Shown: positions 1-5,797 of the stretch, in pieces | How the letters are laid out: every line of letters starts with the position of its first letter | Position numbering within the stretch: position 1 is the first letter of the stretch | Assembly: GCA_903862805.1 (NCBI GenBank) | Contig: CAIOZP010000202.1 | Location: 1-5,830 of the forward strand | Reading direction: 5' to 3' | Source of the DNA: an uncultured Fibrobacterota bacterium | GTDB lineage: Bacteria; Fibrobacterota; Chitinivibrionia; Chitinivibrionales; CAIOZP01 | DNA: 5,830 bases | Program-made: the position numbers and the translations under genes | The notes under the pieces: model-generated | Database searches by the model: none | The model's input: the letters and a program-made list of their open reading frames with translations, nothing else | Told to the model about the DNA's origin: nothing

Positions 1-791
1 CTGAAACCGATACCCGAAAGATGCAGATAATTGATATGCCCGTCTGCTGCAGTATCAATGACCGAAGAAACGGAAGCAGCTGTGTCGCCATTGCTGTTGA
101 GCAGGTTGCGAACTAACAGTGTGTCTTTCCAGATTTCGCCTTGAAAAAGGAAATTGCCTGCATTGAGTGTGTCCATCGGCCCGACATGAAGAGAATCCTC
201 AATCGGTCGATGAGCTGTATCACCAGGAATTCCTGACGCAAAAATTTCGAACTTGAAATCTCCCTGCGGTATTCGATTTGCAGTGAACTTTCCGGAAGTA
301 TCAACCGGAACAGCACGCCCGATTCCGTAGAATCTCACATATACCGGGCTACCATGCGGGATTCCGGATACGTCAATCATGCCTGTTACAGAAACAAACG
401 GTTTGAGCCGGAATGTGTCGGAAGTACTAATAATTTTACCTGAGGCATCGACAGAAACTTGCAATGTCGCCGCGATGGTCGTATCGAGGCGTGCTTCAAT
501 GATCCAAAATGTATTCGGCGGTAGCAAATCTACCAAGAACCGTCCGGAGCTATCTGATGTCCATGAAACGTGCGTCGTATCCTGTACAGTGTCGCTGAGC
601 TGGTCAGCTTGGCGGATAAGCACCGATGCACCAGATACAATTGTCGAGTTACCATCGTTGATCACCGTGAACGCCTTTGCGTTTCCAGCCTGTGAACCTG
701 TTCCGCTTACATCGGAATTGTTTGAACAGGACTCCATAAAAATGCTGATAAACAACATTACCGATACTGAAAGGATTTTCCGGATTATCAT
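1..791 (-). CDS. Lipoprotein with carboxypeptidase-regulatory-like modules, 3' part cut by window edge
   Basis: The frame stays open from ATG at 791 to the left edge, giving 263 codons plus two bases. Residues 1-22 form a lipoprotein signal: positive start (IIRK), hydrophobic stretch, then M-E-S-C with Cys22 as the likely lipidated residue, followed by a Ser/Asn/Gly-rich linker (23-38). Residues about 40-130 and 132-215 look like two small beta-sandwich modules of the carboxypeptidase-regulatory type; each has a D-x-S-G-[RK]-F turn (80-85, 164-169) followed by a [LI]-P-x-[NG] turn (around 90-93 and 174-177). Residues about 225-263 (LLNSNGD, then DGHINYLHLSGIGF) resemble the entry to a leucine-rich-repeat region, which would lie off the window. 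The start is fixed by a strong AAAGGAGG site 7 bases upstream and by the ATGA overlap with the regulator gene. The inferred place is the periplasmic or outer face of a membrane; the function is unknown. Confidence 0.82.
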   Translation of the reverse strand, partial: MIIRKILSVSVMLFISIFMESCSNNSDVSGTGSQAGNAKAFTVINDGNSTIVSGASVLIRQADQLSDTVQDTTHVSWTSDSSGRFLVDLLPPNTFWIIEARLDTTIAATLQVSVDASGKIISTSDTFRLKPFVSVTGMIDVSGIPHGSPVYVRFYGIGRAVPVDTSGKFTANRIPQGDFKFEIFASGIPGDTAHRPIEDSLHVGPMDTLNAGNFLFQGEIWKDTLLVRNLLNSNGDTAASVSSVIDTAADGHINYLHLSGIGF

Positions 792-1663
792 TCTCCGACC
801 TCCTTTCCGGTGTCGCATGTGGAATCGCTTTCACGAACAAGCGGGAACAGTTGGAAATTCAGCTGACATACTGTCTCCGACGGGTTTTTGTCTTCAATTA
901 CGGTAGCCAGAATTTCCTCTTTGAATGCTCTGATTCTTTCTTTGATTCGAAAATAACATGATTCCGAGACTGCAAGGGTGAGTGAACTGATTTCTCTTTT
1001 TTCACGATCGACCTTTTCAAGAGCTTGAGCCGCAAGGCTTATCATTTGTCCGTGAAAGGCGCGAAGAACTGAAGAGGCCATTTCGTATTCGGACGAAACG
1101 ATCGCATTCGTCTGGGAAAGCTTGCTTTCTTCGTCTTTTGCCAGCAGGCCGATTCTTACAAGCAACTCAATCGCTGTTCTGGCCTGTGCCGTGGTAATTT
1201 GCGGCGAAAGTTTTTTAGAAATCCATTCTGGATTATTCTGAAAGTCGGTGAGTGTAACAAGTTCGCGAATTGCAGAATTGTACCAGTCGGAAAAGAAATC
1301 ATAATGTCTTTTTTCGAGCATGGTCACACCGGCTTGCCCGCAAAGGCTCAGCATTTCACCGAAGATGCGGTTTTTCTCGCCGGTAGTTTTGGCATTCTCA
1401 AGAAGGACAAGCAGTTCAAAATAGCGGCGTTCCTTCTGGGGCAGGCGCATTGCTTCGGCATATTTCTGCATGACCGGAATCGTGAGTTTGCGCCTTCCTG
1501 CCAGAATATCGCGAAGCACACTTGGTGAAACACCTGCCGCCATCGCAAAACTGCGATAAGAAAAGTAGCGAGTTTTTTCTTTCCGCGTCTTGTAGAAGTC
1601 TTCAAGGAATGAACGATAGTCGCTGTATGCGAAAACGCTCACTGTTTGTTCCGATTTTGTCAT
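788..1663 (-). CDS. TIGR02147-family putative transcriptional regulator (DUF4423-like)
   Basis: A 291-residue cytosolic protein with no signal peptide or membrane segment. The N-terminus (VFAYSDYRSFLEDFYKTRK, residues 10-28) is the characteristic opening of the TIGR02147 family, a paralogous set known from Fibrobacter and some other bacteria. Residues about 34-75 (FSYRSFAMAAGVSPSVLRDI, then LAGRRKLTIPVMQKYAEAM) look like a Cro/XRE-type helix-turn-helix; the rest is helical and matches the DUF4423-type region, including the conserved-looking YFELLVLLENAKT segment (81-93). The open frame extends upstream to 1861, but family length and N-terminus favour ATG 1663, which has a weak GAGCAGG about 11 bases upstream; ATG 1693 has no ribosome site. 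Its TGA overlaps the lipoprotein ATG, so the two are co-transcribed. A role as regulator of its own operon or of the divergent phosphorylase is inference. Confidence 0.85.
   Translation of the reverse strand: MTKSEQTVSVFAYSDYRSFLEDFYKTRKEKTRYFSYRSFAMAAGVSPSVLRDILAGRRKLTIPVMQKYAEAMRLPQKERRYFELLVLLENAKTTGEKNRIFGEMLSLCGQAGVTMLEKRHYDFFSDWYNSAIRELVTLTDFQNNPEWISKKLSPQITTAQARTAIELLVRIGLLAKDEESKLSQTNAIVSSEYEMASSVLRAFHGQMISLAAQALEKVDREKREISSLTLAVSESCYFRIKERIRAFKEEILATVIEDKNPSETVCQLNFQLFPLVRESDSTCDTGKEVGE
799..806 (-). promoter_or_regulatory. Strong ribosome binding site of the lipoprotein gene
   Basis: On the minus strand this reads AAAGGAGG, 7 bases before the ATG at 791. It lies inside the last codons of the upstream regulator gene. 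The lipoprotein is therefore translated from its own strong site, and probably also helped by ribosomes finishing the regulator, whose stop overlaps the start. Confidence 0.8.
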
Positions 1664-1718
1664 CTTATCAAAAACCTGCTCGTTCCAAATCATTTTTGCC
1701 ACAATTGTTACAGGATGA

Positions 1719-1724
1719 AATATA
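1719..1724 (-). promoter_or_regulatory. Candidate -10 box (TATATT) of the regulator-lipoprotein operon
   Basis: On the minus strand the sequence reads CTATATTTC, with the box ending about 55 bases before the chosen regulator start. The same TATATT core occurs upstream of the other two genes with visible 5' ends in this window. No TTGACA-like -35 element is seen at the normal spacing. The call is by pattern only. Confidence 0.35.
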
Positions 1725-1747
1725 GGCACGATAAGTGGCATGTGCCT
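1724..1747. promoter_or_regulatory. Interrupted dyad AGGCAC-N12-GTGCCT, candidate operator
   Basis: Two perfect 6-base half-sites separated by 12 bases abut the minus-strand TATATT box and cover its spacer and -35 area. That is where an autorepressor or activator would bind. The binding protein is not known; the helix-turn-helix product of the adjacent gene is the obvious candidate, by inference. Confidence 0.3.
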
Positions 1748-1983
1748 GAACTTTTTTGCGTATTCTTGCAATAACGGCGAACACAATACAGAGCAACACA
1801 TTGATATTAAGCTCGAAAAGAATGTTGTCAGGTGCGAACATTGTAAATTTGCGAACATCATTGTGGATCAAAAATGATCTTAGTGTATGACACTTCGGTT
1901 TGTCGTAGCAAAAAAATATTACAAGTTTCATCTATTTAATTGTCTGCAGCATTGCGCGAAAGCCTGCTGAAAAACGATTTTTG

Positions 1984-1989
1984 TATATT
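1984..1989 (+). promoter_or_regulatory. Candidate -10 box (TATATT) of the GH94 gene
   Basis: TTTTTGTATATTG lies 40 bases before the GH94 ATG, in an AT-rich stretch. A TG directly precedes the box. There is no recognisable -35 hexamer 16-18 bases upstream. The distance gives a 5' leader of roughly 30-35 bases. Confidence 0.4.
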
Positions 1990-2012
1990 GCCGTGAAAAA
2001 TAAAAACATTTT

Positions 2013-2020
2013 AAGGGAGA
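2013..2020 (+). promoter_or_regulatory. Ribosome binding site of the GH94 gene
   Basis: AAGGGAGA sits 9 bases before ATG 2030, which fixes this start. It is a good but not perfect match to the anti-Shine-Dalgarno sequence. Confidence 0.7.
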
Positions 2021-2029
2021 ATCCAGACC

Positions 2030-4600
2030 ATGGCCCAGCTTAAGAAGAACGGTGCATTCCGTTTTTCCGCAGACCACGAAGTATGTATCCACGAAAAAAA
2101 CGGGGATATGACCCGTGAACCATGGTTGATGCTGCTTTCGCGTCGCGACCAGAAGCAGACCAAAACTCTTTGCTGGGGTTTGACAAACAACGGTTCGTCC
2201 TTCGCCCGTATCGGCACTCAGGAAGGTGATATCGTCAACGGATTCGTCCATGAAGATCCTTACAAAACACGTCTGCTCGGGCCTTATGCCTATATAGTTG
2301 ACGAAAAAGGCAAGTATTTCACAAACACATGGTATCCGGTTCTTCACAAGGGCCAGACCCTCGACACCACTTTCGGTTTCGGCTATGTCAAATATGCTAC
2401 TTCCTACAACGATTTCGATGTAAATACCACCTGCTTCGTTCCAAACGAATACGATGCGATGGTTCAGGTCATCAAGATCAAGAACAACGCAAAAACAGCC
2501 CGCAAGATCAAGCTTTTCAACGTGTTCCCGATTAACATCGGTGACGCACGTGACATTCAGTTCTCGGGTTTCAACACCCTTATGATGGGTGGTTCCAAGG
2601 TCGACAAGGAAATCAACGCAACTGTCTGGCGCAGTGCCTACGGCATTCCGGTGAACGATTGCGACGACGAGATCCTCGGTATGTTCGGCAAGGTTGCGGT
2701 TCATACCACTTCATTGCCAGACAGCCAGTTTGCAACACGTTACGACGAGTTCGTGGGTCACCACAGCAACACGATGGCGAATCCTGAGGGCGTTGCCTTC
2801 ACCAGCCTTCCAAACCGTGATGCTCAGGAAAACTCCAGCGCGATGTCCACAATTCTTAACTTTGTTGAGCTGGCAGCTGGCGAAGAAAAAGAAATCATCG
2901 TTACCCTTATTGCTGCAAGCACTCAGGATTACTACAAGGGCAAGAAGAAGGAACTCAAGAAGACAATCGCAACTCTGAAGGACTCCAAGAAAGTCTGGAA
3001 GATGTTCGACACCGTCAAGGGTTCATGGAAGCAGCAGCTTGATATGCTTCGCATTGAAGTTCCCGGTGAGAGCGAACTTATGCCTTGTTTCAAGTGGCTT
3101 CAGTACCAGTGCGCAATGGTCGCACTGCTCAACCGCATGAAGTCCCGTTACCACTCAGGTTTTGAGTACGGCTACGGTTTCCGCGATATCCTTCAGGATC
3201 TACTGGCTCTTCTTCCGTACTACGCAGAGCAGGTTCGCCCGCTCATCAAGTACGTTGCCGAGCAGATGTTCTCCGATGGTTATGTCTATCACAATTTCTT
3301 TGTTTCTGCAAAAGGCAACAAGGGATTTGTTGCATGTGACGATCCGCTGTGGTTCATCTATACGGTCTGCGAATACGTCAAGGAAACCGGCGATCTCGCC
3401 ATCCTCAGCGATGTGGCTCCCTATGCCGACGAAAAGGAAGGCTTGCCTGCGAAGAAAGGCACGATCCTCGAACACATGAAGACTGCCATTGCAAAGGTCT
3501 GGGGATCTTCCGACGATGGTCTTCCATACATGCTTATGGCCGACTGGAACGACGATCTTTCCGGTCTGTTTGGTCATACTTCATCGAGGGCTGCACAGCA
3601 GTTGTTCAAGGCGCTTAACGATTTCATCGATCTTCTTACGGTCAAGGGCGGCGAAGCTGCTCTCATTACCGATTACAAGAAGAAGGCAAAGATCGTTCAG
3701 AACAGCGTCGAAACACGTTGTATCGATCCGAAGACCGGTGCCTACATTCGTGCGCTCGCTCCGACCAACGTCAAGAAGGTTGTAAAGAGCATTCCTTCCG
3801 GCACAATAGACCTCGCATCTTTTGAAGACATCGGAAAAGCTGTTCAGGCATCTGCCGAAGCTGGTGATCTTGGAAGCCTCAAGGCCGACGGATTTGTTTT
3901 CTTCGAGCCTATCGCATGGGCAGGTTTCTCCGGAATCGCCAGCGAAGACCGTTTCAAGAAGACAATGACAGCCTGCGAGAAATACCTCGACGACAAGTAC
4001 GGTATCGCAATCTGTCAGGGCGACAAAACAATGTCAAGCGGAAAGCTCCCGGCCGACTGGTCAGCATGGAAGCGCAACGCTCCCGGCAAGAAGGAAAACG
4101 GCGGCGAGTTCCGTCACCTTGAGAGCTGGTACATTGCCTCCCTTTGCAAATACGGTTATGGTCAGAAGGCTTACGATCTTTACATCAAGACACTTCCGTC
4201 TGTTGCTTCAAGCCACGATCCTTACAACTATGCAGTAGAGCGTTTCGTTTATCCGGAATACTGCTCGGGTCCTGCAAGTAACGATCATGGCAAAGCCGGC
4301 CACACGTGGCTTACCGGCACAGCGCCAACACGCCTCGGTGTACTGATCGACTGGGTCTTCGGCATCCGCCGCACATACGACGGTCTGCTTATCGACCCGT
4401 GCGTGACTCCGAAGTGGAAGAGCTTCTCAGCTTTCCGCACCTTCCGCGGCACAGGCTTCACTGTCAACTACAAGAACCCCAAGGGTGTTCAGAAGGGCGT
4501 ACAGTCCATCACGGTTGACGGCAAGGCGATCAAGGGGCAGGTCATTCCGGCCAGTTTCTGCGATGGCAAGAAGCATGTTGTTGAAGTTGTAATGGGGTAA
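2030..4600 (+). CDS. GH94 family glycoside phosphorylase (cellobiose phosphorylase-like; specificity unassigned)
   Basis: An 856-residue cytosolic enzyme without a signal peptide. GH94 enzymes cleave beta-glucosidic disaccharides or oligosaccharides with inorganic phosphate, inverting to an alpha-sugar-1-phosphate. The architecture fits: N-terminal beta-sandwich (about 1-300, with the WYPV and FGFGYVKYATSYNDFDV segments), helical linker (about 300-345), alpha/alpha barrel (about 345-775) and C-terminal beta domain (about 780-856). Hallmarks are present: YGYGFRDILQD (380-390), CDDPLWFIYTVCEY (436-449), ADWND (504-508) with the general-acid Asp, NGGEFRHLESW (690-700) with the presumed phosphate-binding His696, and TGTAP (762-766). 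All expected catalytic and phosphate-site motifs are kept, so the enzyme is probably active. It is a little longer than ordinary cellobiose phosphorylases (about 810-820), and the usual N-terminal Y-V-I-x-R-P-D-T-P motif is absent, so the substrate may be another beta-glucobiose or an oligosaccharide. Codon use is strongly biased (AAG, TTC, AAC, GAC), suggesting high expression. Confidence 0.92.
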   Translation: MAQLKKNGAFRFSADHEVCIHEKNGDMTREPWLMLLSRRDQKQTKTLCWGLTNNGSSFARIGTQEGDIVNGFVHEDPYKTRLLGPYAYIVDEKGKYFTNTWYPVLHKGQTLDTTFGFGYVKYATSYNDFDVNTTCFVPNEYDAMVQVIKIKNNAKTARKIKLFNVFPINIGDARDIQFSGFNTLMMGGSKVDKEINATVWRSAYGIPVNDCDDEILGMFGKVAVHTTSLPDSQFATRYDEFVGHHSNTMANPEGVAFTSLPNRDAQENSSAMSTILNFVELAAGEEKEIIVTLIAASTQDYYKGKKKELKKTIATLKDSKKVWKMFDTVKGSWKQQLDMLRIEVPGESELMPCFKWLQYQCAMVALLNRMKSRYHSGFEYGYGFRDILQDLLALLPYYAEQVRPLIKYVAEQMFSDGYVYHNFFVSAKGNKGFVACDDPLWFIYTVCEYVKETGDLAILSDVAPYADEKEGLPAKKGTILEHMKTAIAKVWGSSDDGLPYMLMADWNDDLSGLFGHTSSRAAQQLFKALNDFIDLLTVKGGEAALITDYKKKAKIVQNSVETRCIDPKTGAYIRALAPTNVKKVVKSIPSGTIDLASFEDIGKAVQASAEAGDLGSLKADGFVFFEPIAWAGFSGIASEDRFKKTMTACEKYLDDKYGIAICQGDKTMSSGKLPADWSAWKRNAPGKKENGGEFRHLESWYIASLCKYGYGQKAYDLYIKTLPSVASSHDPYNYAVERFVYPEYCSGPASNDHGKAGHTWLTGTAPTRLGVLIDWVFGIRRTYDGLLIDPCVTPKWKSFSAFRTFRGTGFTVNYKNPKGVQKGVQSITVDGKAIKGQVIPASFCDGKKHVVEVVMG

Positions 4601-4626
4601 GTAACTTCGTTACTATTTGTTTGATG
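4594..4626 (+). repeat. Inverted repeat, copy A: stop codon and 3' UTR of the GH94 gene
   Basis: It starts in the last codon (GGG) and stop of the GH94 gene and runs into the 3' UTR. It matches the reverse complement of 5798-5830: after allowing a 4-base TAAC insertion and a 4-base gap near the end, 28 of 29 aligned bases agree. It contains a small hairpin AGTAAC-TTC-GTTACT at 4600-4614. Confidence 0.8.
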
Positions 4627-4630
4627 TTTG

Positions 4631-4664
4631 GGCCGCTTCCGAGATTTCGGGAGCGGCCTTTTTT
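4631..4664 (+). terminator. Intrinsic terminator of the GH94 gene
   Basis: A 12-base-pair stem, GGCCGCTTCCGA (4631-4642) with TCGGGAGCGGCC (4647-4658), has one G-T wobble and a GATT loop, and is followed directly by six T (4659-4664). It begins 30 bases after the GH94 stop. The opposite strand has no T run, so it acts mainly for the plus strand. Confidence 0.92.
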
Positions 4665-4682
4665 ATGATGCCTGTAGTTTTT

Positions 4683-5651
4683 TCATTTTACCAGATTGAA
4701 CCGTCCCGAAACAGCACCGGTGCTCAGTCCTTCGAAACGGTAGATGTATGTTCCGGCTGAGAGGTTGGATGGAAGGTGGGCGGTGAAGGTGTTGTTTGTT
4801 TTGTTGGATTGGTTGATGGGGAAGGTGGCGACGCAGCGGCCGGTGGGTTGGTAGAGGTGGAGGGTGGCGGTGGTGGAGATGGAATTTGCAGGCAGTGCAA
4901 ATACAAGTTTCTCGTTATTCACCGAAATTAAATTTGTTGATAATAATTGAGTTTTATTGCTTGTGGAAATTATCGGGTTGATTGCAAATGTCTGGCTATT
5001 GAACTTAATCAAATATGTCTCTTCATGTAAATTACCAGAAGAACAAAAATTATAAATGTCTCGAATCATACCTATTCCTGAAACGTAAGTAACTGTGTCT
5101 GATTCGTCAATAGAGCCATTCCTCATAGAACCTTGAGAGTAAAAAGAACTCCTTTGGAAAAAGTTCACAGGAGCGTTGTTGATATATTCAATGTTTATAT
5201 GCCCCGTGTAAGAATCAAGTGAGTGCGTGCACCAGACTGGCATACTAACGGTATCTTCTGAATATATCCGTTGCAGCGGGCCAATAATTTGATATGAAGT
5301 GTCAAATTGAATCATGGCGTATACAGGATTACATTTAATAGGAACGATAGTAGTATCTTTAATTGTGTCGCCAGTAATAGTTGTATCAAATGTTGTGTCA
5401 ATTCTTACTTCTGCTTCTCTCTCGCCTGAATCTCTCACAGAAAACAAGCAGGTGCTAATACTTGAGTCAATAGGGATTGAATCTAGGCAAATGGTACGAA
5501 CGTCGGTATAAGTAGCTATTGCACTTATTAGATAAACCCAAGTATTTCCCTTCACCAACGGCGCAAAATCCCCCCCCATCCCCGCCTCCGCAGAAATAGC
5601 CATCAACCCAATCACCACAATCACACTCTTTATCATCATCCCGAATCTCAT
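4683..5651 (-). CDS. Secreted protein with C-terminal T9SS type A-like sorting domain
   Basis: A 322-residue protein. Residues 1-23 are a signal peptide (hydrophobic MMIKSVIVVIGLMAIS, then A-E-A before Gly24, a good signal peptidase I site). The mature part opens with F-A-P-L-V-K-G-N-T-W-V-Y (29-40), a pattern common at the start of exported Bacteroidota/Fibrobacterota proteins. Residues 85-102 are rich in D-T-T units. The C-terminus (about 245-322: LHLYQPTGRCVATF, LPSNLSAGTYIYRFE, GRFNLVK) has the pattern of T9SS type A sorting domains, as used for export and surface attachment in the Fibrobacteres-Chlorobi-Bacteroidetes group. The middle (about 105-240) is not recognised and shows no catalytic motif. 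The start is chosen because GGAGG lies 4 bases upstream. The gene is single, convergent with the GH94 gene. Composition is mosaic: AT-rich middle, C-rich coding strand in the tail. Confidence 0.85.
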   Translation of the reverse strand: MRFGMMIKSVIVVIGLMAISAEAGMGGDFAPLVKGNTWVYLISAIATYTDVRTICLDSIPIDSSISTCLFSVRDSGEREAEVRIDTTFDTTITGDTIKDTTIVPIKCNPVYAMIQFDTSYQIIGPLQRIYSEDTVSMPVWCTHSLDSYTGHINIEYINNAPVNFFQRSSFYSQGSMRNGSIDESDTVTYVSGIGMIRDIYNFCSSGNLHEETYLIKFNSQTFAINPIISTSNKTQLLSTNLISVNNEKLVFALPANSISTTATLHLYQPTGRCVATFPINQSNKTNNTFTAHLPSNLSAGTYIYRFEGLSTGAVSGRFNLVK

Positions 5652-5655
5652 ATAT

Positions 5656-5660
5656 CCTCC
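5656..5660 (-). promoter_or_regulatory. Ribosome binding site (GGAGG) of the secreted-protein gene
   Basis: On the minus strand GGAGG ATAT ATG places the core 4 bases before ATG 5651. The spacing is short but the core is strong. The in-frame ATGs at residues 5 and 6 would be too distant, which favours the upstream start. Confidence 0.65.
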
Positions 5661-5698
5661 AAAGAAAATGTTTTCAACTCTCTCGTTTCTTCTCTGGT

Positions 5699-5704
5699 AA
5701 ATAT
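5699..5704 (-). promoter_or_regulatory. Candidate -10 box (TATATT) of the secreted-protein gene
   Basis: The minus strand reads GGCTATATTTACC, 47 bases before the ATG. It is the same TATATT core seen before the regulator operon and the GH94 gene, again without a clear -35 element. Confidence 0.4.
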
Positions 5705-5752
5705 AGCCCCAAATCTCACAACCTGTGTGTGCATTCCGGTGAGAACATCAAC

Positions 5753-5786
5753 AAAAAAAGCCGCCCCCGATCTCTTGAAGGCGGCT
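5753..5786 (-). terminator. Intrinsic terminator for a minus-strand gene entering from the right
   Basis: On the minus strand AGCCGCC (5786-5780) pairs with GGCGGCT (5765-5759). The stem can be extended inward by T-G, T-G and C-G pairs, and it is followed by a run of seven T (5759-5753). The plus strand has no T run after the stem, so this terminates leftward transcription. It lies upstream of the secreted-protein promoter, so it must belong to a gene located to the right of the window. Confidence 0.85.
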
Positions 5787-5797
5787 CTATCTCAAAT

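Larger units (their letters stand above)
1664..2029. other. Divergent intergenic region between regulator operon and GH94 gene
   Basis: These 366 bases separate two diverging genes and hold no convincing small gene. Visible elements are a minus-facing TATATT box (1719-1724), a plus-facing TATATT box (1984-1989), the 8-base palindrome ACAATTGT (1701-1708), the interrupted dyad AGGCAC-N12-GTGCCT (1724-1747), and the short dyad AGTGT-ATG-ACACT (1882-1894). The stretch 1860-2010 is clearly AT-rich. The upstream extension of the regulator frame (1664-1861) is in this region but reads as non-coding. Confidence 0.7.

Noticed and set aside
379..906. A 175-codon plus-strand open frame opposite the lipoprotein and the regulator end.
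   Set aside because: It spans the junction of two well-supported minus-strand genes and its product has no recognisable features.
1664..1861. Upstream extension of the regulator frame to ATG 1861 (66 extra residues).
   Set aside because: The extension is Cys- and Phe-rich without family resemblance, overlaps the likely promoter and dyads, and the family N-terminus begins near ATG 1663.
1928..2704. A 258-codon open frame on the minus strand, antisense to the GH94 gene.
   Set aside because: It lies wholly opposite a clear enzyme gene with strong codon bias, has no ribosome site or recognisable domain, and such antisense frames are expected by chance in biased genes.
4631..4658. Hairpin as a bidirectional terminator also serving the secreted-protein gene at 4683-5651.
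   Set aside because: On the minus strand the stem is followed by CAAACATCAAAC, with no T run, so efficient intrinsic termination in that direction is not supported.
4724..4906. A minus-strand frame giving a Pro/Ser/Thr-rich 60-residue peptide.
   Set aside because: It is an out-of-frame reading of the C-rich codons of the sorting domain; the in-frame product is the one with recognisable family pattern.
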